Shown here in pieces: positions 8,906-17,220 of a DNA stretch of 64,000 nucleotides (position 1 is the first letter of the stretch; the number at the start of each line of letters is the position of its first letter). The stretch is from NCBI GenBank assembly GCA_965277745.1, contig OZ255837.1, positions 372,001 through 436,000 of the forward strand. The letters are read 5' to 3'. The translations under genes and the position numbers were made by a program. This DNA is from G965277745 sp965277745. GTDB taxonomy: Bacteria; Pseudomonadota; Gammaproteobacteria; Cardiobacteriales; Cardiobacteriaceae. The notes under the pieces were generated by a model that was not told the origin of the DNA, did not search any database, and saw only the letters and a list, made by a program, of their open reading frames with translations.

Positions 8906-9886
8906 TCAGGGGATCCCGGCCTCGCGCAGGATTTTGCGTTCAGCGGCGCTCAATTCCATCACGGGAACTTTTCCCCCACCGCCAGGCATTTCCACGAGGT
9001 AGGTCGGTAAGGCGATCCCGGAAGATTGTTCTCTGAGCGCCCGATAAATCGCTTTTCCTTCTTCAAGGGTGAGGCGGAAATGTCCGGTGCCCCGCGCGAG
9101 ATCAAGATGATGCAGATAGTACGGATGAATCCGCCGCGCGAGAAAAGCGTCCATCAACGCCTTGAGGCATTGCGCATCGTCGTTGACACCGCGCAGCAAG
9201 ACTGTCTGCGCAAGCAACAAATATCGTTCGCTCAAGCGCTTGACGACACTATCGGCGGCCGCGGTGAATTCACCGGGATGGTTCACATGTAAAACGTACA
9301 CGATCTCCTTACCGCTTTCATCAAGAAGCGCGAGCCACGCTGGCTTGCACAAAGACGGCGCCACGACCGGCACGCGAGTGTGAACGCGGATTCTGCGCAC
9401 ATGGACAATATCGGCAAGTGGCTTGAGATAACGGACGAGACGACGAGCGGAGACCGTCATTGGATCCCCGCCACTCAAGATGACTTCCTCGACTTCCTCG
9501 TGGGCGCGCAAATAGGCGTGGGCCGCGGAGATCTCTTCTTCGCCCGGCACGTCGCTGTTACCGGCGAGCATGTCGCGACGAAAACAGAAACGGCAGGATA
9601 CCGCGCAGGTCGTCACGATTTTCCAGAGGACGCGATTGGGGTAGCGATGGACGAGAAAGGGCAGCGGGGAATGTTTGTCGTCGCCGATCGGATCGGCACG
9701 CTCGCCGCGAGCGACCTCAAGCTCCCGCGGATCGGGGAAAAACTGTCTTGTCACGCCGACACCCGCCATAGACGCCGCTTTTTTCATGGCGGCGGAGAGG
9801 ATAAACGGGTATTGCCCGAGCAGGCGTTCACGTACGGTATCCGGAAAATGCTTCGTCTGTCCGTCTGTCATCGCTTCAACGACCAT
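8906..9886 (-). CDS. epmB: EF-P beta-lysylation protein EpmB (radical SAM, KamA-like)
   Basis: A 326-residue lysine 2,3-aminomutase-family enzyme that makes (R)-beta-lysine for attachment to elongation factor P by EpmA. The radical-SAM cluster motif is TCAVSCRFCFRR (CxxxCxxC). FVEE-type motifs follow (EVEEVILSGGDPMTVSARRL), and substrate/PLP-region sequence HPYYLHHLDLARGTGHFR. Two starts are possible: 9886, or ATG 9871, which overlaps the upstream TGA as ATGA. No epmA or efp is in this window. Confidence 0.92.
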   Translation of the reverse strand: MVVEAMTDGQTKHFPDTVRERLLGQYPFILSAAMKKAASMAGVGVTRQFFPDPRELEVARGERADPIGDDKHSPLPFLVHRYPNRVLWKIVTTCAVSCRFCFRRDMLAGNSDVPGEEEISAAHAYLRAHEEVEEVILSGGDPMTVSARRLVRYLKPLADIVHVRRIRVHTRVPVVAPSLCKPAWLALLDESGKEIVYVLHVNHPGEFTAAADSVVKRLSERYLLLAQTVLLRGVNDDAQCLKALMDAFLARRIHPYYLHHLDLARGTGHFRLTLEEGKAIYRALREQSSGIALPTYLVEMPGGGGKVPVMELSAAERKILREAGIP

Positions 9887-11325
9887 TTCGGCTGGAGGAT
9901 ATAGGCGGCGTTGTTTCTGCCGTTGGATAAAGTCTCCACCACGGTGAACGCATTAAATTGTCGCGGCGGCGGTTTTCTGAGGCTGTGCACGAGGATATAG
10001 CGATCGTCGGGCGCAAGTGGCTCCTTAAGCGACGTAAGTTGCGAGAACGAAAGCAAATTCGGATTGTCCGCAAGCGGCGATTCCCCTGCGTAGTAAAGCG
10101 CCACCGAGGCGTTTCCGAGCACCCTTCCGGTAACCGGATGGGCCGCCAGCCACTGTCCGGCCTCGCGCTGATAATAGAGGGTCGGGCCGAACTTCAACAT
10201 GCTGGCCAGTGCGTAGGCGACCAGCACCCACGCCACCACCAGCACGTGTTCGGCGCGCAAGCGCCCGCCAAGCAGGCGCTGCACGCAAACATAAGCCCCG
10301 TTCGCGGACAACCATAGAAAGAGCATCAACACCGGCAGATAATGCCGGGTGTTTTGCAAGGCGCCGAGATAGAGGAGAGAAACTGCGTGCAGTATCCAGG
10401 AAAATCCCAGGCAGAAAGCAAAAAAGAGCTTCACCCGCCCGGCGAGCACCGAACCAACGTGACGACGAAAAGAAAGCCAGAGCACGAAGACAATCAACAC
10501 GCTGGCGATTTTCAACGCGTTCACCGCAACGAGAACCAGTGCGATTGGAAAAGCATCGATAACCGCCAAATCGACGTTTTTGCCGCTGTTCAGAAACAGG
10601 GAAATTTCCAGCGTTGCCGCATGGAATTGTACATCGGCCGCATGGATCAACTCGACGATGCCGACGCGCCAGTAGGGCACGACGACAATGAAAAAACCGA
10701 TGAGAAAATAATAGCCTAGGATGAACCGTCCGCGCTCGGCGAGTCGTCTCCACCACTGCTTACCGCTACCCGGCCAGAAAAGAAAACACAAGGGAAAGGC
10801 GAGCGCCCAGGCAACCGATGTCGAAGAAAAGAGACCGCCGAGCCACATCATCACCGCCCACCCCAGGAAGGCGAGATAGAAACGGCTGCGGTAGCAATGG
10901 AGAAACCACCAAACGGCAGCCAACCAGAGCAGCACGCTGATCATGTAGGGATCCGCGACGAGGCGTTCCTTGTTGAACTCGGGGGAAAAATTAAGCAGCA
11001 CGAAGAGGAAGAAAAACGTTTTGCGGCCAATCCCGATCAATTCACTTATGCTGGCAAATAGCCAAAGGATCAGCGTCGTCACGACCGTGATGAAGATAAC
11101 CACGGCAAAATCGCCCGAGCGCGCGGCCGGACGCAGGAGATATTGATACAGGGTCTGCGGCACGTGACGCGCCTGCCAGATTTCCCTGAGCGACTGTTGA
11201 TCGAAAATTTCTCCGTAATTGAACCAGACGATCAACGTCGTGACACTGGAGAGCAAAACGATGAGAAAGTTCCAGCCATATGTGCCGGTATCGAAAACGC
11301 GCACAAGACGCGCGAGAATGGGCAT
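9868..11325 (-). CDS. Multi-pass inner-membrane protein of unknown function
   Basis: A 485-residue protein from ATG 11325 with about ten hydrophobic segments, starting with WNFLIVLLSSVTTLIVWF and AVVIFITVVTTLILWLFAS, and a hydrophilic C-terminal domain of about 110 residues. The architecture resembles GT-C membrane glycosyltransferases such as the ArnT/PMT type, but the acidic pair expected in their first loop is not obvious, so no function is assigned. It overlaps epmB by ATGA and closes a run beginning at trpD. The frame is open upstream to 11745, and part of that extension (11445-11326, RIESRLLALTGKTPPHARFF) looks coding, so the N-terminus is uncertain. Confidence 0.7.
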   Translation of the reverse strand: MPILARLVRVFDTGTYGWNFLIVLLSSVTTLIVWFNYGEIFDQQSLREIWQARHVPQTLYQYLLRPAARSGDFAVVIFITVVTTLILWLFASISELIGIGRKTFFFLFVLLNFSPEFNKERLVADPYMISVLLWLAAVWWFLHCYRSRFYLAFLGWAVMMWLGGLFSSTSVAWALAFPLCFLFWPGSGKQWWRRLAERGRFILGYYFLIGFFIVVVPYWRVGIVELIHAADVQFHAATLEISLFLNSGKNVDLAVIDAFPIALVLVAVNALKIASVLIVFVLWLSFRRHVGSVLAGRVKLFFAFCLGFSWILHAVSLLYLGALQNTRHYLPVLMLFLWLSANGAYVCVQRLLGGRLRAEHVLVVAWVLVAYALASMLKFGPTLYYQREAGQWLAAHPVTGRVLGNASVALYYAGESPLADNPNLLSFSQLTSLKEPLAPDDRYILVHSLRKPPPRQFNAFTVVETLSNGRNNAAYILQPKWSLKR

Positions 11326-11332
11326 GCGCCGT

Positions 11333-11854
11333 TCAGATTTCAAGGCCGAAAATCCGTTTCTTGCCAGATAACGATCGAAAAAGCGCGCATGCGGTGGCGT
11401 TTTCCCCGTCAACGCAAGGAGACGGCTCTCTATACGACAATACCTGAGGAAATCTCTTCCCGAAGTGCCGCACTCGCTCGGGAAAAACGACGACCCACGC
11501 CGGCAAGGAGAGGGTTCGAGCAAGGCGGCAACCCTTCCGCCAATCACCCGATTCCCCCGCCTGGACGCTGCCCGCACGTCCGTCGGGCAGCACGCGCCGG
11601 ACAATTGTCTCGACCGGCGAAAAAAACAATGGCTTCTCCAGCGTCCACCACCAAGCTGGTGCTTCTTTGCAGCGTATCGGGAAAAACAACGCCCCTCGGT
11701 CATGCGTTCGCCACCACCCGCGAGGAAACGCGCAAGCGGCGCCACCGATGACGGTATCGCCTTCGAGTAAGCAGGTGAATTCGGTCGCCGTCTCGCCCGC
11801 GTGTTCGTTCCGTTGTGGCACCACGCTCAACGAATCAGGCAGGACGTTGTTCAT
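11333..11854 (-). other. Ambiguous 173-codon ORF, possibly a decayed gene
   Basis: The ATG at 11854 overlaps the stop of the DUF3108 gene (ATGA) and the stop is 7 bases before the next gene, so spacing favours a real gene. The start LSVVPQRNEHAGE recalls the nucleotide-binding loop of family 2 glycosyltransferases, but no DxD or later motif follows. Over the last 120 bases a different frame, the one of the downstream membrane protein, looks more protein-like. Either this is a fast-evolving orphan or a glycosyltransferase remnant with a frameshift. I cannot decide from the sequence alone. Confidence 0.4.
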
Positions 11855-12558
11855 TCAAGGATCTGGTAATCGCGCAATTCGAGGGCAAAGCGGGATTCAC
11901 GGTTTTTCAGTTGCTCCAGTTTGACAAGGCGCAACGGATGCTCGGCGAAATAGATCCGCGTTTGCCTACTGCCATGACTTTGACGATAGCCTTTCAACGT
12001 AATCACTGTGCCGCTTTTGTTTGTCCATTTCGTCTCCGCCAAGGGCTCGACGCGATACGTACGAATATCGTCTTCACTTACGATCGTATATCGCGTCATC
12101 GCATGTTTTGCGGCGATATCAAGCAGAGATTGCACCATCATCGACAACATATCGAGCGGCACCAAAGCGGAATCGTAGGTCAGAACCTTCGCGATGTTGC
12201 CGATCTGCGCCTTGATCTCGTGACGCCGGTTGCGAAAGTCATAGACCAAATGATACTTGTCTTTTCCCCGCATCACCCGTTGATAGTATTGCGGCACTAC
12301 GCTGGCGTCTTCAAGGTGCCCGCGGGAAATCTCGCGGATCTCGTCGAAGCCAAGCAGCCGGGCGGCGATCGAGGGCGTGGCCAGGGTGTCGATATGATAG
12401 TCGCTGTCACTGAAAAACGCTTCGTAGACAATCTGTCCGGCGCCAATCCCCCTGACACTGAGATGATAAGTGGCGCGGTAATTGTGCAACGCCATCGCCG
12501 GCAGGGCGCAGAAAAGCGACAAAACGAGCGACAAGACGCGAACGCTACAACGTGCCAT
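11851..12558 (-). CDS. DUF3108 domain-containing periplasmic protein
   Basis: A 235-residue protein. ATG 12558 gives a clear signal peptide (MARCSVRVLSLVLSLFCALP then AMA-LHN), so export to the periplasm is likely. The rest matches the DUF3108 pattern: ATYHLSVRGIGAGQIVYEAF, then VPQYYQRVMRGKDKYHLVYD and a C-terminal FAEHPLRLVKLEQLKN. The biochemical role of the family is unknown. It overlaps upp by 14 bases and the next ORF by ATGA. Confidence 0.8.
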   Translation of the reverse strand: MARCSVRVLSLVLSLFCALPAMALHNYRATYHLSVRGIGAGQIVYEAFFSDSDYHIDTLATPSIAARLLGFDEIREISRGHLEDASVVPQYYQRVMRGKDKYHLVYDFRNRRHEIKAQIGNIAKVLTYDSALVPLDMLSMMVQSLLDIAAKHAMTRYTIVSEDDIRTYRVEPLAETKWTNKSGTVITLKGYRQSHGSRQTRIYFAEHPLRLVKLEQLKNRESRFALELRDYQILE

Positions 12559-13177
12559 ACAGACGATCTCCAGCATCTCCCAGCCCGGGGCGAATATAGG
12601 CATTGTCATCGAGCCGCCGATCCACCGCCGCTGTATAGATAGGGACATCGGGATGCCTTTCGCGCATCGTGGCAATCCCTTCCGGCGCGCAGAGTAGACA
12701 GAGAAAACGAATATCCCGGGCGCCAAGCGCCTTCACTTTATGAATGCTCTCGATCGCGCTGAAACCGGTGGCGAGCATCGGGTCGACGACCAAAGTGATC
12801 CGCTCTTCCATCGCTTCCGGCAGTTTGCAATAATAGGCGCGCGGACGGTGGCTCACTTCATCGCGCGTCATGCCGATGAAGCCAACTTTGGCCGCCGGCA
12901 GCAATTTCAATACCCCGTCAAGGAGACCGTTTCCGGCGCGCAGGATACTGATGATGCAGGTTTTCCTGCCATGAAGTTCCTGCGCCGTGGCACTTTCGAG
13001 CGGTGTCTCGATGGCGATGTCGCGCAACGGCAAGTCGCGCGTCGCCTCATAGGCCAGCAAGAGACCAATTTCCGCGGTGACGGCGCGAAACTCCATGGTC
13101 GTCGTCTCTTTCTTGCGCAAGGTGGTCAGTTTGTGCCGCACCAAAGGATGGGAAATCTGGTTAACCCCTTCCATCAT
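12545..13177 (-). CDS. upp: Uracil phosphoribosyltransferase
   Basis: A 210-residue pyrimidine-salvage enzyme forming UMP from uracil and PRPP. The N-terminus NQISHPLVRHKLTTLRKKET is characteristic; the PRPP loop is VVDPMLATGFSAIESIHKVK and the uracil-binding end is YIRPGLGDAGDRLYGTL. The start at 13177 is chosen for its AGGAT ribosome-binding site and the family length of about 208; a start at 13201 would overlap trpC by 20 bases. It sits in the trpD-trpC run. Confidence 0.95.
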   Translation of the reverse strand: MMEGVNQISHPLVRHKLTTLRKKETTTMEFRAVTAEIGLLLAYEATRDLPLRDIAIETPLESATAQELHGRKTCIISILRAGNGLLDGVLKLLPAAKVGFIGMTRDEVSHRPRAYYCKLPEAMEERITLVVDPMLATGFSAIESIHKVKALGARDIRFLCLLCAPEGIATMRERHPDVPIYTAAVDRRLDDNAYIRPGLGDAGDRLYGTL

Positions 13178-13181
13178 GAGC

Positions 13182-13988
13182 TTATCCTGCTGTGCTTGCA
13201 TAAATCAATTCGCCCAATGCATCCCCCGGATCCGGCGCTTGCATCAGCGTTTCGCCGACGAGAAAACTATTGATTCCAGCGCGCTGCATGGCGACGATAT
13301 CCTCGTGACGCTTGAAGCCACTTTCGCTGATCAGGAAATACCCTTGCGGTAACTGCTGCTGCAAGGTGAGGGAACGCTCCATCGAAATGCTGAAATCCCG
13401 TAGATCACGATTATTGACACCGATCACCCGCAACGGCAAGGAAAGCGCCCGCTCGAACTCGGAGGCATCGTGCACTTCCACCAACACGTCCATGCCGAGA
13501 TCATGGGCCAAGGTAGTGAATTCCGCCATTTCCGCGTCACTTAGCAAGGTGGCGATCAGTAAAATACAGTCTGCACCGATCGCCCGCGATTCGATGATTT
13601 GATACGGATCGATCAAGAAATCCTTGCGTAGAATCGGCAGATCGACCGCTTGTCGTACCATTTGCAGATGCGCGCAATCCCCGTGGAAAAACGATCGATC
13701 GGTCAGCACGGACAAGCAAGCGGCGCCGTTTTCTTGGTAGGATCGGGCGATCTCCGCCGGACGAAAATCCTCACGAATTATCCCACGACTCGGCGAAGCG
13801 CGCTTGATTTCGGCGATTACCGCCGCCTGCGCGGCGCGATTCTTCTCTTCCAGGCGCTTCATGAAGCCGCGCGGAAAATAGGGAGAGGCTTCAATTTGCT
13901 CGACCAAACGCCGCTCATCTATCGTCTTCTTCTGTAACGGCAATTCCTTACGCTTGTGGGCGACGATTTTCCGGAGAATATCACCCAT
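13182..13988 (-). CDS. trpC: Indole-3-glycerol-phosphate synthase
   Basis: A 268-residue TIM-barrel enzyme of tryptophan synthesis that cyclises CdRP to indole-3-glycerol phosphate. Motifs: AVIAEIKRASPSRGIIREDF (catalytic Lys), LRKDFLIDPYQIIESRAIGA, VLVEVHDASEFERAL, VIGVNNRDLRDF and ISESGFKRHEDIVAM. It is monofunctional, with no fused TrpF. ATG 13988 overlaps the trpD stop by 8 bases. Confidence 0.96.
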   Translation of the reverse strand: MGDILRKIVAHKRKELPLQKKTIDERRLVEQIEASPYFPRGFMKRLEEKNRAAQAAVIAEIKRASPSRGIIREDFRPAEIARSYQENGAACLSVLTDRSFFHGDCAHLQMVRQAVDLPILRKDFLIDPYQIIESRAIGADCILLIATLLSDAEMAEFTTLAHDLGMDVLVEVHDASEFERALSLPLRVIGVNNRDLRDFSISMERSLTLQQQLPQGYFLISESGFKRHEDIVAMQRAGINSFLVGETLMQAPDPGDALGELIYASTAG

Positions 13989-15018
13989 CCGCTTTTTCTC
14001 CCAATTCACGGCTGACCGCGGCAATTTTCGCCAACTGCGCGGCGGCGGCCCCATTGATCATCATCTCGCGAGCGAGCGCGATCCCATCCGTCCATTGCTC
14101 GACCACGCCGGCAACGAGAAAAATCGCCGCGGCGTTCAACGCCAGCATATCACTACCGACCGCCGGCCCTTTGCCTGCGAACAACGCTTCAATCAAAGAA
14201 AGACTTTCCGCCGGATTTTCGACTTTGAGGGCGCGGTCGCTCTCATGAGCCATCGCGAAATCCCGCGGGTCGATGAGATATTCTCGAATCCCGCCATCCG
14301 GGCGCAACTCGCAGACTGCGTTCGCATGGGTCGCACTGAACTCGTCCAATCCGTTCTGCGCGTGTACGGCGATGACGCGCCGCGCTCCGAGTGCCCTCGC
14401 CACTTTCACCATCGCCCACAGCCATGCTTCACTGAACACGCCAAGAACCTGATGGCTCACCCGGGCGGGATTGGATAGCGGGCCGAGTACATTGAACAGC
14501 GTCCGAATGGCGATCGCTTTGCGCACCGGCGCGACATGGCGCATCGCCGCATGATAGGCCGGCGCGTACATGAAGCCGAAACCACAGCGCGCAATCGAGG
14601 CGCCGACCTGTCGCGGACTCAACTCAAGCACTACGCCGGCCTCGCGCAGGAGATCGGCGCTGCCCGAGGCGCTACTCGCCGCGATGTTGCCGTGTTTGGC
14701 GATCTTCACGCCGCCGGCGCAAGCGATAATCGCACTGGCAGTCGAGACGTTGAACAGTGAAGCGCCATCGCCACCGGTACCGACGGGATCGACCAGAACC
14801 TCATTATCGGACAGGATGACCTGTCGCGCCAGATCGCGCATCACTTCCGCGGCGACGGCCACTTCCTCGACAGTTTCTCCTTTGATGGTCAGGGCAGTGA
14901 GAAAGCTGGCGATAGAGGCGTTATCCGCCTTGCCGGTCATGATCGTTCGGATCGCCCCGCGCATCTGCTCGCCGGAAAGATCTTCCCCGCGCACCAGTTG
15001 GTCTATCACTTGTTTCAT
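13981..15018 (-). CDS. trpD: Anthranilate phosphoribosyltransferase
   Basis: A 345-residue enzyme joining anthranilate to PRPP. VDPVGTGGDGASLFNVSTAS is the PRPP-binding glycine loop; KHGNIAASSASGSADLLREA and GPLSNPARVSHQVLGVFSE are family signatures. Start 15018 (MKQVIDQLVRGEDL) is preferred to the more upstream Met. It is the first gene of its run; trpE and trpG are not in the window. Confidence 0.96.
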   Translation of the reverse strand: MKQVIDQLVRGEDLSGEQMRGAIRTIMTGKADNASIASFLTALTIKGETVEEVAVAAEVMRDLARQVILSDNEVLVDPVGTGGDGASLFNVSTASAIIACAGGVKIAKHGNIAASSASGSADLLREAGVVLELSPRQVGASIARCGFGFMYAPAYHAAMRHVAPVRKAIAIRTLFNVLGPLSNPARVSHQVLGVFSEAWLWAMVKVARALGARRVIAVHAQNGLDEFSATHANAVCELRPDGGIREYLIDPRDFAMAHESDRALKVENPAESLSLIEALFAGKGPAVGSDMLALNAAAIFLVAGVVEQWTDGIALAREMMINGAAAAQLAKIAAVSRELGEKADG

Positions 15019-15047
15019 CGTCAGTCGGATCGCAAAAATTTTTATCA

Positions 15048-15077
15048 ATGATAATTCACCCGCCCACCGATTGCCAA
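15048..15077 (-). promoter_or_regulatory. Candidate trpD promoter
   Basis: On the minus strand TTGGCA (15072-15077) is followed after 18 bases by TATCAT (15048-15053), 30 bases before trpD. I saw no leader peptide rich in Trp codons and no TrpR-type palindrome. Confidence 0.45.
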
Positions 15078-15360
15078 ACGATACCGGGCTTATTTAGGGC
15101 GCGAGAAAAAGCCACACGGGCGATTCTGTTGCACAAAAACGGTTCCGCCCAGGCCGAAAAAGCGCTCACAGGAACGCGGCGCTGACTTTAGCGGCGGCAA
15201 GCCGCGATGGGCGGAAAACGGCCTTTTCCACGGCGAAAACATACGCGCCGAAAGAATAGCGATTCCCCGCTTAAAAAGCCACCTTGCGCCTCGCGATTTG
15301 TTCGCCAACCGCGACAACGCCTGCCGCGCCAAGGTGCCCGCGGAGAATGAAACACCGCCA
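15078..15360. other. Gap between fruK and the trpD promoter
   Basis: No gene supported. An 80-codon minus-strand frame (15090-15332) is arginine-rich, lacks a ribosome-binding site and resembles nothing known. There is no clear intrinsic terminator for fruK. Confidence 0.4.
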
Positions 15361-16302
15361 TCACGGAAGTTGAGAAATCACCACGCGGGATTTCAGCTTG
15401 TCGATGGTCGCCCGATCCGGGAGAAAGGTGCCCATATGCTGGATATTGGAGGCACTGTAGGCCGTTGCCGTGCGCGCCATCCGTTCCAAATCGTGACCAA
15501 GTATGACCCCGCGCACGATGCCAGCGACCATCGCGTCCCCGGCGCCGACCGTGCTCATCACTTTCACCTGCGGTGGCGCGGCGTGTAACGCGGTCTCGCG
15601 ATTGACGAACCAAGCGCCCCGACTGCCCATAGAGACCACCGCGAGGCGCACTCCGCGTGTGATGAACTGACGCGCCAGATCGACGATCTGTTCATCGTCT
15701 TCGAGGTCATGCCCATAAAAATCGGCCAATTCGTGGATATTAGGCTTGATGATATGCGGCAGTACTTCCGCTTGCATCATCGCTTTTAACGGACCGTCAC
15801 TGGTATCGACCACCACATAACGGCAGCGATCGCGGAATTTGAAGACCATCTGTGCGTAAAAATCCTCTTCGACTGTCGGCGGCAAGCTGCCGCCCATGAC
15901 CAGCACCGATTCTTCGGAAATACTCGCCTCCAGGTAATCGACCAATTCCACTTGCGCCTGTGGTGGAATCGCAAGCCCCGGCATGTTGATATCGGTGGTT
16001 TCCCCACTGCTGTTATCGATGATTTTGATGCAGCGGCGCGTATCCCCAGGGATGCGGATGAATCGATCTTCAAGATGATGTTCGGCAAAAGTATCGACAA
16101 AAGTGGCGTCGTTACGCGCGCCCATCCAGCCGGTTACGGAAGCGTCGATGCCCGCGTCGGATAAATTGATCGCCACTGTCAATCCCTTCCCACCTGCGGT
16201 CTTGTCGATTTTCTGACCGCGGTTGACGACGCCGCGCTTCCAATCCAAGGCATGCACGGTCAAATCGATGGCGGGGTTCGCGGTCACGCTGATGACTTTC
16301 AT
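15361..16302 (-). CDS. fruK: PfkB-family hexose-phosphate kinase, 1-phosphofructokinase type
   Basis: A 313-residue kinase. The start VISVTANPAIDLTVHA, the substrate motif TAGGKGLTVAINLSDAG and the ATP-site/catalytic motif STVGAGDAMVAGIVRGVILG are those of FruK/LacC enzymes, which phosphorylate fructose 1-phosphate or tagatose 6-phosphate. The ribosome-binding site AAAGGAA is good. No PTS genes are adjacent, so the substrate is inferred only from family resemblance. The upstream gene is an alpha/beta hydrolase ending 39 bases away. Confidence 0.8.
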   Translation of the reverse strand: MKVISVTANPAIDLTVHALDWKRGVVNRGQKIDKTAGGKGLTVAINLSDAGIDASVTGWMGARNDATFVDTFAEHHLEDRFIRIPGDTRRCIKIIDNSSGETTDINMPGLAIPPQAQVELVDYLEASISEESVLVMGGSLPPTVEEDFYAQMVFKFRDRCRYVVVDTSDGPLKAMMQAEVLPHIIKPNIHELADFYGHDLEDDEQIVDLARQFITRGVRLAVVSMGSRGAWFVNRETALHAAPPQVKVMSTVGAGDAMVAGIVRGVILGHDLERMARTATAYSASNIQHMGTFLPDRATIDKLKSRVVISQLP

Positions 16303-16341
16303 AGGATTTCCTTTATATTTTGCCGATTCGGCGCGCTCATT

Positions 16342-17094
16342 CTACGATGTTTTATCGCCGCGACCCAAGAAACGGATGACTTCTTCGGCGAAGGCGGCGG
16401 AACGCCAGGTATTGGTGGCGGTGACATGGCTCGCGAACGGCAAAATCCACAGCCCACAATCGGGAATTGTACGGTAAAGCGGCAAAATCTCGTCAAGCGG
16501 TACGACCGGATCACGGTCTCCGACCACGAGCAAAACCGGTGCCGTGATGGTGGCGAAATTGGCGAGAGGACGCACGTGCTCGGAGAACGCCGGATCAAGG
16601 GCTTCCGAGACACGAGTAATCACGCGTTTCCAGGCATCGGGGCCGCCCTGCGGCAGATGCAATCTGGATAACCACTTCTCAAGGCCGAAACGGCGCCAGT
16701 ATTCGGGATCGGACATGGCCACGGTCCGCGCGTGGGTGGCGGCGCTCTTGCGATAGGAACCCCGATAGAGCACCGCCTTTTTTACCCGCCGCGGATGATG
16801 GAACAGCAGCCACATGGCAACCACCGCACCCATCGAGGAACCGCAGACAACCGTGCTGTCGATCCCCTCGCGATCAAGCATCGCGAGCACCGCGCGGCCC
16901 ATTTTGGCAATGGTGAGGGTGTCATCGTCGAGTGGAGAACGGCCATGGCCTGGCAAATCCGGCAATAGGACGCGGTAGCGTGCGGAAAATCTCGCGATTT
17001 GGGGGCGCCATTCCTCTCCAGCCATGCCGCCACTGTGGAGTAAAACCAGTGTCTTCACGGCGTTGCCGTCGCTTTCGTAGTACATCTCGCTCAT
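16342..17094 (-). CDS. Alpha/beta-hydrolase
   Basis: A 250-residue single-domain hydrolase. LVLLHSGGMAGEEW gives the oxyanion HG-type motif, VVCGSSMGAVVAM the nucleophile elbow (Ser), VVGDRDPVVP the acid and FASHVTATN the catalytic His. The triad is complete, so it is probably active. The substrate is unknown; carboxylic-ester hydrolases and lactonases share this layout. It precedes fruK on the same strand and may be co-transcribed. Confidence 0.82.
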   Translation of the reverse strand: MSEMYYESDGNAVKTLVLLHSGGMAGEEWRPQIARFSARYRVLLPDLPGHGRSPLDDDTLTIAKMGRAVLAMLDREGIDSTVVCGSSMGAVVAMWLLFHHPRRVKKAVLYRGSYRKSAATHARTVAMSDPEYWRRFGLEKWLSRLHLPQGGPDAWKRVITRVSEALDPAFSEHVRPLANFATITAPVLLVVGDRDPVVPLDEILPLYRTIPDCGLWILPFASHVTATNTWRSAAFAEEVIRFLGRGDKTS

Positions 17095-17220
17095 AAGGGG
17101 CGAACGACAATCGGCGCCAGTACTTCCCTTCCCCTCTCAGGTCGAGCCGCGGTGAGGGCAAAAAGCCGTCGCCCTTCCCGTTTCCCGACGACGAACACGC
17201 GCACGGTCGAGAGAGACTTC

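Noticed and set aside
11326..11745. N-terminal extension of the polytopic membrane protein to 11745
   Set aside because: Most of it is Arg/Cys/Gly-rich with no family features; only its last 40 codons look coding, so the start was set at ATG 11325 and the doubt recorded.
15019..15090. trp attenuator or leader peptide
   Set aside because: No short ORF with consecutive Trp codons and no alternative hairpins seen before trpD.
15090..15332. 80-codon minus-strand ORF between fruK and trpD
   Set aside because: No ribosome-binding site, Arg-rich shadow-like composition, no recognisable motif.
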